64,000 nucleotides of DNA from assembly GCA_965153455.1 (NCBI GenBank), contig OZ234495.1, positions 16,550,875 to 16,614,874 on the forward strand. Direction: 5' to 3'. The stretch's first letter is position 1; each line of letters begins with the position of its first letter. Position numbers and translations under genes: made by a program. This DNA is from Sphagnum compactum (lineage: Eukaryota; Bryophyta; Sphagnopsida; Sphagnales). Positions 12,600-25,030 of this stretch are shown one piece after another. The notes under the pieces were generated by a model that was not told the origin of the DNA, made no database searches, and was given only the letters and a program-made list of their open reading frames with translations.

Positions 12600-13003
12600 G
12601 GGTGTAGTCATGGTAACATGTATCACAACAAGTGTGACTAGTGTTTGATGTTCCATGTTATTGAAAATGTAATTTAATTTCATGTTGTAATTGTAGGATT
12701 TACTTATATGATAACATTCATAATATATCATGGGAACTTGTGAATAAATTTGAAATTAATCATATAAAATATAAAAAAACATTTGTAAAATGTTGTAACC
12801 AATGTTTTTAAGCAATAAAAGGACATGTTTAATAACTTTAGTTTTATTATGAATGCCATATTTTTAATGTAAGGCTTATCAAAATATTATTTAAAAAATT
12901 ATCATGATTTTTAAAGAATTTTTGTGGAATATCTCAAGAATAAAACAGTCCAAAAAGCAGTCCCAAAGGGGCGGGTGTGGCTCATGTTATTGCGTTTGCA
13001 CCC
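12600..13003. mobile_element. Second copy of the GGTG..CACC inverted-repeat element
   Basis: The left end GGGTGTAGTCATGGTAACATG and the reverse complement of the right end, GGGTGCAAACGCAATAACAT, are related. The right end (GGCTCATGTTATTGCG then TTTGCACCC) resembles that of the element at 2553-3208. AAAT is found at both outer edges. About 400 bp, non-coding. The body (12775-12960) is also similar to 17690-17930. Confidence 0.5.
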
Positions 13004-14640
13004 AAATATGTTTTTAAATTTCAAACATTGATTTTAATAATGTCACATGAGTGTTACAATCAAAATACATTTCAAAAATGTTTTTTTAGGGAAACCTATT
13101 GTGCCATTTTTGATCCATAAATAGCTTACAACTACTCAAATATTGTTTCAAACTTCAAATGGCATGTTGATCGAAAAATTCCATATCAATTTAGGGGGAT
13201 TGAATGACAAGGCATGGAATGATTTCTTAAGGTGTAGGGGGTCTACCCAAAACTAAGAACAAACTAATCACATGATGGTAAGGTTTGGCACATGTTACAC
13301 ATATGATGGGGTGAATGAACAATATAAGGTATAGTAACCAAGTTTTGATTATCATGTGTTTGAACATTGCACCATCACTCAAAATTGGACATGTTACTAA
13401 TTACTTGTGAATACTAGAGTTCATGGGAGGAATCAAAGAAAATGATAATGTCACCAACAATGAAATGCAAGATTGCAGATTTAGATGTAAAGGAAATTGG
13501 CAAGGTTGAAATCATTGAACATGATGTACAAAATTTGGTGGAAAGCATTTTCCAAAAAGACCAAGGAATAGTCAAGTTACCAAAGAAGAGTAGCAAATGG
13601 AGTGGGTACGACAATCGATGATCAAGGTGCATGTTCAAACCACATCTAACATGGGTGTTACAACCTTAAGAAAGGTAGAGATTTTGAATGATCAAAATGC
13701 AATCCACTTTTTCATGGTGTCCTAGATGATGTTTCTACATTTGAAGCCCATGAATATCTCCACTTAAGATGCATTAAAAGGCTTGAAAAGTTTAAGAGGA
13801 AGTTGTTTACACAAGGATATTATGGCATGCATATAAATTTGCAATAAAAGCCAAGTCAATTTGGTCATGAATATCTTGTTATGACCCCACCAAGCCCTGA
13901 TCAAACCCTACACAAGCTTCTTGGAAAATGACCAAAGTTCAATTGAATGTAAGCAATCAATCATGAACCACATTTGCACTCCTTAGGTAATTTTTTTTTT
14001 AAAATATTTTTGGCGTCTTTTAGAAATTTTATTTTTTAATCTTTAAAAATCTTTAAAAATTGTTTATTTGTTGTGTTCATGCGAAATATTACATACTATG
14101 CAATTGAAAGGGGCACAAACATAAGTTGGATTTACAAATAATTCAAATGCTTGTTCGAACTTGTAACCATAAACAAAATCACATCCGTTTTTCCTTTTCT
14201 TTACATATGAAATGTGAATCAAATCATTCTTGCACATTAATTTGGTGCAATTCACAAACATGTACCAAAATAGTTGAAACCACTATTTTTATGATGTAAA
14301 AAGAATCGTACTTAATTATTTTTGGCAAATTTTTATATTTGTTTACCTTTTTCTGGGGGCAATTTTTCAATATAGATATATTTTCCCTTACAATAAAAAA
14401 ATCTATGACTATAAGTCCTGCAAATCATAAATTATAATTTTGAATCCTATGTGTAAAAAGTCATAGTTGTATATTAATGGAACATGCGATTAGTAAATGA
14501 TGACGTAGTAAAAAGATGAAGGGTGTCAATTTTCATCATTTTTGTTTCAACTATATGACATCCATGATTAATGATAAAGTGATGTGGATGTCCAATTTTC
14601 TTTACAATGATTAAAAATGACCACAAGTCATTTCATATGA
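13004..14640. other. No gene recognised
   Basis: AT-rich sequence with short broken frames on both strands. Weak coding-like stretches on the plus strand around 13410-13850 could be old retroelement remains but match nothing I can name. Confidence 0.35.
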
Positions 14641-14649
14641 ACATAGACA

Positions 14650-14885
14650 ACCTCACCCCCCCACCTACTTACATACCTATTTATTTACCTACCCACCCAC
14701 TCAACTTATTTACTTATTTACTTACCCATCGACCCACCTACCTACCACCCACCTACCAACCTACTTACCCACCCACTTACTTACCTACCCACTCACCCAC
14801 CCACCTACCTTTTCAACCTACCTATTTATTTACTTACCCTCTTATTTCCTATCTCTTACAACTTGCCTACTACCTACCTCATAAT
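14650..14885. repeat. TACC/ACCC/TTAC tetranucleotide array
   Basis: About 230 bp of ACCT, ACCC and TTAC units. A Pro/Thr/Tyr-rich open frame across it is a by-product of the repeat. Confidence 0.9.
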
Positions 14886-15054
14886 CTTATGGTGATATGA
14901 AATAAACATGTGAAATAAAAGATTTGACAAAAATTGGACATCTATTGATGTTGTAGTTTATTAATAAGAATTTGGTTTATCAATGTGAAGATGAAGGGTT
15001 CAATTCCTAATAATTGCATCCTATGTGCATTCCTAAAAAGTTAAGGTAAATAGG

Positions 15055-15185
15055 TTAAACCAAGTAGTTACATAGGTAGGTTACATAGGTTACGTTGGTT
15101 AGGTTAGGTAGGTTAAACTATTACTTACTTACCTAACTTTTTTGACTTACTTAAACTTATTACCTACCTACCTACTTACCTATTA
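15055..15185. repeat. TAGG array followed by TACC array (fold-back)
   Basis: GGTTA/TAGG units (15055-15115) are followed by TTAC/TACC units (15120-15185). The order is opposite to that at 8978-9125, but the array is likewise able to fold on itself. Confidence 0.8.
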
Positions 15186-17635
15186 AAAATAATTTAAATA
15201 AAAATCCAAAAAAATTATTTTCATTTAATTATAAATTATAGTAATCAAATGATCTAGTGTTTGCCAATCATGTTCCAGTCATTCATTATGTGACATTTCA
15301 ACATTATATATGACTTGTTTTTATGACTATAGTGTGGAAAGTGCCATGTTAAACATTCAATGATTTCTTGTCCTTTGATATTTGTTTGTTACAATTAAAG
15401 GCCTTTAGTCATATAATGTTCGGTATGACTACAAAATCAATCATATGTGAAATTATAAATTTAAGAATTTATTCTAGTGAATAGGCACAAAGGTTGCATA
15501 AAGGAGAGCATAGATGCAAACATTCTTATAAAGGTATTATAATGTTCAAGCCTTATGTGTGGATTATGACACCTACAAACTTGATCATATTATATTGCTT
15601 GTAAATCCATTTTTAAAACACAATTCTACATTTGTTTTCCTTTCAATTTTGGAAATGTGTTTTGCCTTTTCTTGAGTTTCACAAAGTCCAATAAGGTTTT
15701 AATGGAAACGAAGGTTCATTATGTGAGGGACATATTTATGTACAATTTATAATATAGATGAATTTATTTGGAATTTCTAAAGATTTTCGTGGTTGTTTCC
15801 AAAATAAATTTACACATGAAAACCAATTCCATTCATATAAAAGAAGTTTGAGGTCTTTGATTATGAGTTAAAGACCTAAACTTTCCAAGTCTACAAATTT
15901 ATGCATTTTAAATTTATATGGTAGATGGCAACAAGTTGGGAGGTACATCAAGCACATTGGACAGGTCTTGTCAATATACCTCATAACTAAATGATTGGAT
16001 TTAATTAGTTGTTTGAAAAATTCCATTGAACTTCATATCCACTTATGTCAAATCTTCATGATCTTCACTTTTGCAAGCACATATATGTTGATGGATGAGG
16101 TGCACTATACTTTGTACTTGCATGCTTCAATAATATTCAATATATAAAAATATATAACTATCAATAGGTCATTGTCAACAAAAACATTTTCCATTGAAAT
16201 GGGTATGTTTAATAATTACTAGCATTTATTTAGATGTCTAGACAATATGGTGTAAATATTAAAGCCACAAATTGTTTGAATGGCAAGCACGTTTGAAGTT
16301 AAAGACAATGTAAAAGAAAATAATTTTTTTGATTCTACCCTATGTACATGCATGGATGAATCCTTGTCGATTTAACATTTTTTAGATGAATTGGTAGCTA
16401 TAAACAAAATGCAGATGTTAGGGCCACATTGTGCAACTATTTCACATTCAAAAATAAGTTCATCATTCATTTGTGCTACATTTAAGTATTATATCTTCCA
16501 AAGAAGTTAAGGTCCTAACTTGCTTGATTGATTTGTTTACTCATATCGTTTGTCTATATCACATAAAACTCTCAAGTCCAAGTAATGGTTGGCTTCATAT
16601 TTGCAACAAGAGTTGCCAATCTTACAATCTATCATAATTTATTTGGTCATGTGTCATCCATTGATGTTATGTCAAGGCACATTTGAAGCTAGCCAAGAAA
16701 AAAAAAAACCCTTGTCCATTACTTAGACCTTTGATGGCCAAAAGATACAATCTTTGTGATGTATAAATTAAATATCTTTTCATTTTAATTACAACTTTGT
16801 ACATTACTTATATGTCAAATCATTGTTTGCTAACCAAAAAAAAACTTAATCATTGACAAAAACATTTCACATCTATTAGAACTTGACATAAAATTGAAAT
16901 AACAAACAAAATGATCGATTAACTATCACATGTATTACAATTTTTAAAAAAATCAAGTTTGTTGAAATGTTGACATAGACCAAGAGGCCTTTGCAAGGCA
17001 CTTTGCAACCTCATGTATAAACTTGGACTTATGAAGGATTATGTGCAGTATTGCATGTCACTCTGTTACTTCAAATCAACAAATAACCTTTGAAGTAAAG
17101 AATATACACCTTCTTTTGCATCAATTAAACAACAATTTTATGAAACCCTAGTTGCTAGATAATATTTGATTTGTTGTTCCATTCAAAACACCAAAAATTT
17201 ATTAGTTTATTGTAATCAAGTTGTCACTTAACTTTTTCTACTTAAGCAACAATTTAATAGCAACAATGAATCAATCAATTGAGACATCAAGCACCAATAT
17301 ACGACAAATATGGGCAACCATGTAAATTATTTTGAATTTTCTTGCATTATTGATACATTTTAAAAAAAAAATGGGTAGCAACATTGACAAATAAATATGT
17401 CAATTCTTCAACATTTTCATCTTGAGATATTTATTACTTGTTAAAGTAAAAGTTCAATGTAGGATGTTGCTTTTCAAATCCCATTTATGTTCAATTTGAA
17501 TTTGATTTCAATTTATATAAGTCAAACTAACGTGTACATAAATAGTTGTAACCGATGTTTGGTTTTGTGTATTTAACATTTTAGAAAATAAATAAAGAAC
17601 TCCAAAAGGAATTGTGTTCACATATTATTATTTTT
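15186..17635. other. No gene recognised
   Basis: Very AT-rich, with no frame of note on either strand and no repeat array recognised. Confidence 0.4.
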
Positions 17636-17639
17636 AATG

Positions 17640-17958
17640 TATTAATATATACTATCTAAAAGTTTGAAATTGATTTAATGAATGAAAAATGCCCAAAAAC
17701 ATTTTGAAAATATTGTAACTAGTGTTTTTAAATAGTAAAAGGACTTGTAAACGGACTTGAATTATTTTGACAATGACATATATTTTTAGCAAATTTCTGA
17801 TGTAAACCATAACATAATAGTATGATAATTTTTATTTTTTTTGAATTAAGATTTTCTTAAGACTTTTGTTCAAAAGATTTCAAGAATATTCTAAAATAAA
17901 CACCCAATAAGCAATTGCCCAACGGGGCAGATTCGGCTCATGATATCCCGTTTGCACC
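17640..17958. mobile_element. Third, partial copy of the GGTG..CACC element
   Basis: From about 17690 the sequence parallels 12775-12960 (TTGTAACTAGTGTTTTTAAA, TAGTAAAAGGAC, then GGGGCAGATTCGGCTCATGA) and ends in CGTTTGCACC at 17958, the family's right terminus. The left terminus was not found, so the copy is truncated or too diverged. Confidence 0.5.
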
Positions 17959-19890
17959 TTATAAATATTCACATTCTCAAGTTTGATTGTGCCCTGGACA
18001 TGATAAGCATTAAATGTCAAGCCTTTCCACAATTGGACATTGGTAAGGTCACATGCAAGACTTCCAAATTGGTGTCCTAAGCTCATCTTCAACAATCATG
18101 CTGTGCATAATTACACAACCTAGAACAATGTTAGAACTTGTGGCCAAGTCCCATTGATTGCATAAATTTTTATGATATCCCCTCTTAATTACAACACTCC
18201 CAAATGAAGCATTGCTTCACATCTTTTCTTGTGGTCGCTTGCATTTTGGCAAAATGTGATTGTTTTCATCTTGACGTTCATGGATTGTTTGCACAAAGCA
18301 ATTCCATTTAAAACAAATTTCATTGGCAAATAATATCTTGAATACATGAAGTCAATTCATGATGTAATTTAAGCTTACATACTCACCTTTGACAAATCTA
18401 CAATTAAAGGGAACCTATGAAACACGTTGACATCATCATTAAATTCATATTCCCACAAGGGAGTTCAAAAAATGCATGCCAAATTCATAAGGATTGGTCA
18501 ACAAGGGCCTCAAGGATGATGCTTAAATTGTCATCCTTGTCTTTGGAATTGTCCTTGCTAAGCCATTATAAATGAATATTTTTTCTTCCTTGAAGTGTCA
18601 CTTAAACATTTTCATCATATGTATGAATATTGGAAAAGTAATATTGATAAATCTTGTTACTAAGATAAGTTTTATTTTTATTTATTTAGTTAGTTAGGCT
18701 AACGAGGTAGTCCAAGAACTTTAGAAGTTACAAATATCCTAGTACCTTGGCAAATTTGGCACATGAATGCCAAATAATTAATTTAATTTAAGTTTCTTGG
18801 TTTGGCGTTTAGATTTTTAATTCTGAAAATTTTGACAATAAAAAAATAAAATAATTGTAAGCACACTTATTTCAAACATTTTCAACTATTTTAGTGGTCA
18901 AGTGGCCCTTTATTTAGTGTCATCCCTTTAGAACAATCATAGTTCAAACTCTTACACTTTAATAAGCAACTTTTTCAAAATTTTAACAAAGTAAAAATTA
19001 TTTAATAATTTTTATTTATTCTAAAACCGAATTTATATTTGTATTTTGGAATTATGTATATTTCCATCATGTACTATAAAATTGTGATATGAGTAGTGAA
19101 ATTATGGAGAGTTGTAGCCTATGATAATTTTCAACATTTCAACTTCATATTTTTCACAAAATTTCATTTCACTATTTTGAGGATTATTTAATGATGAAAC
19201 TGACCTTAGGATATGGTATCACCTTTGCAGTAGAGTTAACAATGTAGCGCCCCTTATTGGGAGTTGTTTACAACTCCTTTCATTTCATGACCTATTTGCC
19301 TCTCCTGCTCAATATTGGGTGTTCTCCTTTCAATAATATTCAGTACATAGAAAGGGATTTGCAGAGTGGAGAAGGGGGCCAAAGGGGTGCTCCTATTGGG
19401 AATTGCCCAATGTCCCAGAAAATTTGGTGAGGGACCAATCAAATGTAGCTCCTTCAAAACAAAAAATAAAATTGTAGGCACACCCATGAAATAATTAATA
19501 AAGCAACAAATAGGGTTAGGGTTTAAACCCATGATTTCATTACTTGCCATAATAGTAAGGATAAGAGTCATTGCACCATTATAAGTTGCTTGTTCACATC
19601 ACCTTCATTTCAAACCATTCACATCATTTGAAGTTGAGCCTGGGCATGGTAGTTGCTGAATCTTGATAGGTGATAGAAGACCATCATCATGATGTGTGTT
19701 GGAAATAAGTTACAAAGCCAACAACAACAGTGGGCAACAACTTTCATCATTATCATCATCATCATGAGTAGAGGAAGCTTATAATATCAAATTTTCCATT
19801 CAATTTCAAATCTCTGAAACCCTGAAGCAGCACTTTACTTGAAGAAGATGAGCCAGCAGCTCCTACTCATGATGAAGTCCTGCAGCACTT
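17959..19890. other. No gene recognised
   Basis: AT-rich to about 19240; then a slightly more GC-rich patch (19250-19600) whose minus strand carries a 105-residue frame of no known family and a B-box-like motif (see findings). No gene can be supported. Confidence 0.35.
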
Positions 19891-19899
19891 CATTTGACA

Positions 19900-20110
19900 A
19901 TGAACCCCACTACTCCACAAGAGGCCAAGTAGATATTCATAATCCTTCATCTTCTTTGGGGTACTTCACATACTTGTGTCCTCAACATCTGATAACAGTT
20001 TAAGGATCATTGGGGGGTGAGGAGGGCAAGTGGTGATTGATGGATGAGCTAGAAACTTTTACCATTCATTTGGATGAACTAGCTTGTGTCCTCTACATTT
20101 GATTTATGGA
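19900..20110. repeat. Dispersed repeat related to 24700-25030
   Basis: Contains CTTGTGTCCTCAACATCTGA, GGATCATTGGGGGGTGAGG and a second GGATGAACTAGCTTGTGTCC. The same phrases recur in the tandem repeats at 24700-25030. Confidence 0.55.
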
Positions 20111-21227
20111 CTAGGTAGTAGTTAGCATTGCTAAGAGCTTATATACTGTACTACCTAGCCTGCTCAGGCACTAATTAATTACTATATGAAATTGTTTATT
20201 TCTGAAAAATACATGCCTGCCATGCCAAAAATCTGAATTAAGCTCTCAAACACACTAACTTCATTACTTGGTACAATGTCGAATTACTAAGTGTTATATT
20301 ATTTTTATTATCAAACATATCTAACAAAAGAAACAAAATTAGTAGGCACCCTTTTTGTCAACTCAACATATGTACTAGGGCTCCCTTTACATTAGAGCTT
20401 GAAACCCAATGACCATTGAAATTGAAAATCTCTGATTGAAGGTAAAGACATGTCAAGATATAAATTCAGTTTTACACAAAGGTTGAAAGCCTAAGGAACC
20501 AAAAAATGTGAATGGATGAAAAATGGGCATTAAACGCATTGCGGATAATGTTTCATGGTCTAATGTACCTTGTAATTGGCATGAGGTCTACTAGACCATG
20601 AGCCCAAAAAGTTGTGATTGGTCCCAATTTTTTTTTAAAAATTGTTGTCGATTGTTAATTTTAGCCCAATATGCATTTCAATTCATTTGAGTCAAAATGG
20701 CCTAACAAGGAGACAAATGCTAATTTTGAAGCTAGTTAAATCTAGTTAGCTTGGATCCATTCTCTTTTTATTTCTTCAATCATTTTTTTTTTTCACTTTG
20801 TCCCCTTGGAACTTGCAACAATTTTTTTTTCTATTATCAAATTTCCAGGTCAAATTTTGAAAAATTCCCCAAAAATCTGATTTCAACTTATATGAAAGAC
20901 TTTTTAAATTTTAAAAATCCCAAATGAGGAGATTTTTACTCATTTTCAAAGTAGTTAGGACTAGCACCTCAAACCATTTTTTTTTCATTTCTTCAACAAT
21001 AATTTTCTCATTTATTCCCTTTTAGAACTTGCAGTGCTATTTTTCAGTTACATAAAATATCAAGTTTTTACATGAAATAAAAAGTTACCTCTTTTGGGCT
21101 GCATTATAATATGTTAAGGTATCTTACCAAAGTCTATGATCATGTTATACACTATGTCTATTATCTTGGCTAGAGTGAACCAGCAGTCACAGGTGCAACA
21201 TTTCAGGATGAGGTCGTTCAAGCCATT
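20111..21227. other. No gene recognised
   Basis: AT-rich. A short inverted repeat CTAGGTAGTA..TACTACCTAG lies at about 20110-20160. Nothing else stands out. Confidence 0.35.
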
Positions 21228-21480
21228 TTGGGGATGAACCCAAAACACATCCTTTTCCCCTTTTTTCAGCCCTCTTCTCTGCCCCAAACTTTTCCCCTCC
21301 TACCTTCCTCCTACCTATCTCACCTCATATTGCGCTCACTCCATTGTCAGAGTGCAAGAGAGCTTGAGAACCTCAAAGCTTCAAGGGGTTTGGGGTTTAA
21401 GAGCTCATGCAATAGGGTTTAAGCAAGGCAAGACCAGAGAGCTTGAAGATAAGCTCCCTACCTTCATTTTATTTATTTAT
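21228..21480 (+). other. Leader-like, pyrimidine-rich segment
   Basis: This stretch is C/T-rich at 21245-21330 and then GAGCTTGAGAACC-like up to the hairpin array. It may be the transcribed leader of the coding locus downstream at 22537, but there is no direct proof. Confidence 0.25.
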
Positions 21481-22420
21481 TTTTGTTTTGATATGGAGAA
21501 GGCGACAAAAACAATGTTGTTGCCTTCTTTTCTATATTTGAGAAGAAGAAAAGCAATGGCAACAATGTTGTCACTTTCTTTTCTATGTTTGAGAAGAAGA
21601 AGAAGATGGTACTGTTCCGTCGTCTTCTTTTATGGTGGTGTTGTTGTGAAAAAGGCGTCGCCTTTTTTGTGTTTTATTTTCCTACTTGGAAAAAAGAAGA
21701 CAACAATAATGGTCATCATCCGTCGTCTTCTTCTTTGGTTTAATTTCACGAAGAAGGCAATGTTACTTATAGTTATCATTGCCTTCTTCTTTTCTTATTT
21801 TTATTTGTGAAAAAGAAGAAGGCCAGGGCAGCAAGCCGTCGCCTTTTTTTTTTGCTTAAGAAAAGACAACGGCACATTGTTGTCGTAATCTTCTTCTGTG
21901 AGTATTTTTCTGCTTGAGAAGAAGAAGATGACAGTAATGGCCATTGTTTTCTTCTTTTGCGTTGTTGTTATGAAGAAAGTGATAACAGTTACTATTGTCG
22001 TTGCCTTCTTCTTCTCTTCTTTTTGTTTGAAAGAGGAAGAAAACAATGGCAACTTGTCATCTTCTTTTCTACATGTATATCTAGGAAGAAGGCGAGAACA
22101 ACTACCATTGCCTTTTTCTTTGGTGATGTTGTTGTGAAAAAAACAACAACATATTGCCGTCACCTTCTTCATTCTTCTTTGTGCTTAAAAGGAAAAAGCT
22201 GATGGCAATGGCTGTTGTTTTGGCCATCATCTTCTTCCCTAGTTTAGTTTCATGAAGAAGGTGACGGTTGTTGTCGCCTTGCTTTGTTCTTTTTTTTGTT
22301 TAAAAAGAAGAAGAAGACGACGGTAGAAAGATGGTAACACATCTTTTTGTGGACGTGTGGCTGTGTTACCATGAAGAAGGTGATGGTAGCAAGCCATCGC
22401 CTTTTTTTTAAAGCCTTCTT
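21480..22420. repeat. Array of GAAGAAGGC..GCCTTCTTC hairpin units
   Basis: About 14 degenerate units of 60-75 bp. Each begins with a GAAGAAGGCGAC-like arm, has a short middle and closes with the complementary GTCGCCTTCTTCTTT arm; examples are at 21497, 21650, 21750, 21815, 22255 and 22373. Both strands give long open frames rich in Phe or Lys, which is expected from the three-base bias and is not evidence for a gene. Confidence 0.75.
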
Positions 22421-22536
22421 TCTTTCTTTTCTTTTTCTTTTTCTCTAGTCATTTTGCTGTGAAAAATTGTTAATTGTTCATCAAAATTCATAATCAACAA
22501 ACAATCTGGTGGTTTTTTAAAATGTTTAGGTTTGTA

Positions 22537-23975
22537 ATGGCTAGAGGAAGAAGATTGAAGAAAATTAATGGTGATTTGGAAGCTCAAAAGCAAAATGTTG
22601 CTTCATCAAAACTAACAATTAAAGAACAAAATGTTGCTTCATCAGAACTAACAATTGGGGAGCAAAATGTTGTTCCATTAAAACCAAATGTTGATGAATC
22701 AAGTAATCAATGTGGTTTAAAATTGGAACGATGACTATCTGCAATTCAAATGATCAAAAAATGGTGGTTATATTGTTTTAAAATTTACATAAATTAGAAT
22801 GAATGCAAAAAAAAGATTGTATAAAAAGTTTTAAGTTTAATTATACTTGCACCTTCTGTCGTTTGATGAAAGCTGTGGGATTTGTTTTTCAATTTTGTTA
22901 ATTACAATACTTTAAAAAGGTTAGAGTTTCCAGTAGCTACATTTGATTATGTGATTTGCTATTTTCCAATACATGCATTTTGTTGTGTGGTTTTTTAATG
23001 TCTAAGGTTTTAAGGTTATGATTTTTTTTTTATATAGCTTTTGGTTTAGGTCTGGAGTTTGAAACTGACCAAGCCTCTCAACCACCGACACCCCCTTGTC
23101 CACATAATATGGCTCAGAAGGACAAAGAATGGATGAAGGCAGGGTCAAAATGGAAGTGTAAAGTTGGCACTTGCATTGTCACATATTTTATCGAATGGTT
23201 GTTGACCAAACATTTGAAAGAAGTACGTGGTTTAATGACTGAAAAGGCCAAACCTGGGAGGCTTTCAATTTCTAAAGGAAGTCCTCGACATCAAGACCAT
23301 GCTAAAATGAATGTTTACATCTTGGGAAATGCCATGGCCGTGCAAAGGTGGAATGATCAAAAGGTTGTTAATTGTGTTCGTGTCAAAGTCTAGCGTGAGT
23401 GGGATAAACTAGTAATTATTGCAAAATAATGTCCACCATTACCAAAACCAACTTTGGTCAAATTAGCTTGAGATTAATTATTGCAAATGTTGGGTTTTAA
23501 TGTTTAGGGGCGTGGGAAGTGTGCCTCAAAATGCAATAACACGGATAGAAGAGGACGAAAATTTATAAGAGATGATATGATCCACTCGTTTTGCATATGC
23601 ATGATGATTAAAAATGGCATGGGATGTCAAAAATTGGGATTGAAAGTCCATTATAATGAGTTGAACACAAGACTTGATAGTTGTATTGGATTTCCATGAA
23701 CCTAGAATGATTCATGGAAGATAAGAAAAAATAATTATCAATGTTGATTTTTTTAATAATTTTGTTTCATCCAAAGTATGTTATGGTTTAATTTGGTGGT
23801 TTTTGGGTGTTTATAAGATTCAGGGCACAACAAAGGAAGAATTTGTTGCAAATGCAGTTTATGTTGAGATGCAAAGTCACATCTGTACACTATTCGTCAT
23901 GCAACAAGGGTTGCAAATACAACAATTATTTATCGAGTTAAACATAACATTATGGATAGTGATATAGTTTAAGGT
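22537..23975 (+). pseudogene. Decayed multi-exon coding locus of unknown family
   Basis: Exon-like blocks follow each other on the plus strand. The first starts MARGRRLKKINGDLEAQ (22537-22734) and holds two near-copies of a QNVASS-LTI phrase. A second (about 23045-23393) includes WKCKVGTC and KHLKEVRGLMTEKAKPGR, with Cys and His residues spaced like a zinc finger. The same frame then runs on through stops: REWDKLV and CPPLPKP (23394-23470) and VGSVPQN (about 23515-23560). A last block near 23880-23970 reads YTIRHATRVAN. In-frame stops after residue VKV and inside later blocks mark it as inactive. I do not know the family; a captured host gene or a transposon-encoded DNA-binding protein are both possible. 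Confidence 0.45.
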
Positions 23976-24700
23976 TTCCACTTTATCTAATTAACTAGGT
24001 TTTTCAACCCCTTCATTTTTGGATTACCGACTTTTTGAACTTTGGTCCTTTGATATATTATAGATAACCTTTTTTTTATTAGGTTCTTTAACATTTTTTG
24101 ATCCATCCATTTTTGTACATATTTTATCAATATAATATTTTCTTTTAATCACACTTATTTGATACCATTGTCACCTTTCTCTTCAACTATGTCAAAACAT
24201 GATTTTTATGACTATCCTTTTAAATTGTGTAGTACAAAATGGTCTATAGTTTAGACCATTTTTAATCATTTGAGTTATGTGTAGTCATATATGTCTAATC
24301 ATGAATGTCATGTTTTGACCTATATCTTAGGCCCCTTTATGATATGGTGAAGGATCGTGGCCATGAAAATGGTGAGAATCCTCAAAACACATCAAAAGTC
24401 GTCCATGAATATTCTGTAATCATGATGAGCCCATGTGCGACTATTCAAGTTTTGATTCTTACATCTAAAGCATAAGAAGATGATAAAAAAAAAGACACAC
24501 ATGATTAACCATATACATAGTACATCCTTGCAACTTATCTCTTTAGCTATATTTTAAACTATCCACCTACCTTGTTGTTTGAGGAGGTTTTATAAGGACG
24601 ACCATGGTACTGGGCAAACCAACCCTGCTCAGAGCCAACAAATAAATGCCACATCAGCAAATTTTTCCTTAGGCTAGGCTATGGTATTAGGGTCATTTTG
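23976..24700. other. No gene recognised
   Basis: AT-rich and without a frame or repeat that can be supported. Confidence 0.35.
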
Positions 24701-25030
24701 AAATAGGTCATTGGTAATCATCCAGAATGTGTTTTTTTGGATGAAATGCTTGTGTTCCTAACTTTGGAGTGATTATGTTAGGATCCTTTGTGGGGGAATA
24801 GGTGGGTGATGTTCGGGTATGGTGTCATAAATGTTCCAGAACATGGGGTGGTGATGATCAAGTGTATTTTGTTTACATGAAATGCTTGTGCCCTTGAAGA
24901 ATTCAATTCAATTCAATTTCAATTCCATTCATGGTGTCAGAGTCATTGAGGGGGGAACATTGGTGTGAGAAGCCACAAGGTTTATTTGGATGAAATGCTT
25001 GTGTCCTCAACATCCCATCCACAATGATGA
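24700..25030. repeat. Three imperfect direct repeats of about 110-135 bp
   Basis: The phrase (GG)ATGAAATGCTTGTG(T)CC occurs at about 24740, 24876 and 24987, each preceded by related GGTGTCA..GTCATTG sequence. Related text is found at 19900-20110. Confidence 0.6.

Noticed and set aside
14607-14900. 97-residue Pro/Thr/Tyr-rich open frame
   Set aside because: It is a direct reading of the TACC/ACCC array and has no independent coding evidence.
21352-22202. Several open frames of 80-150 residues on both strands
   Set aside because: They result from three-base bias in the hairpin array; compositions are mirrored Phe/Leu and Lys/Thr runs with no domain.
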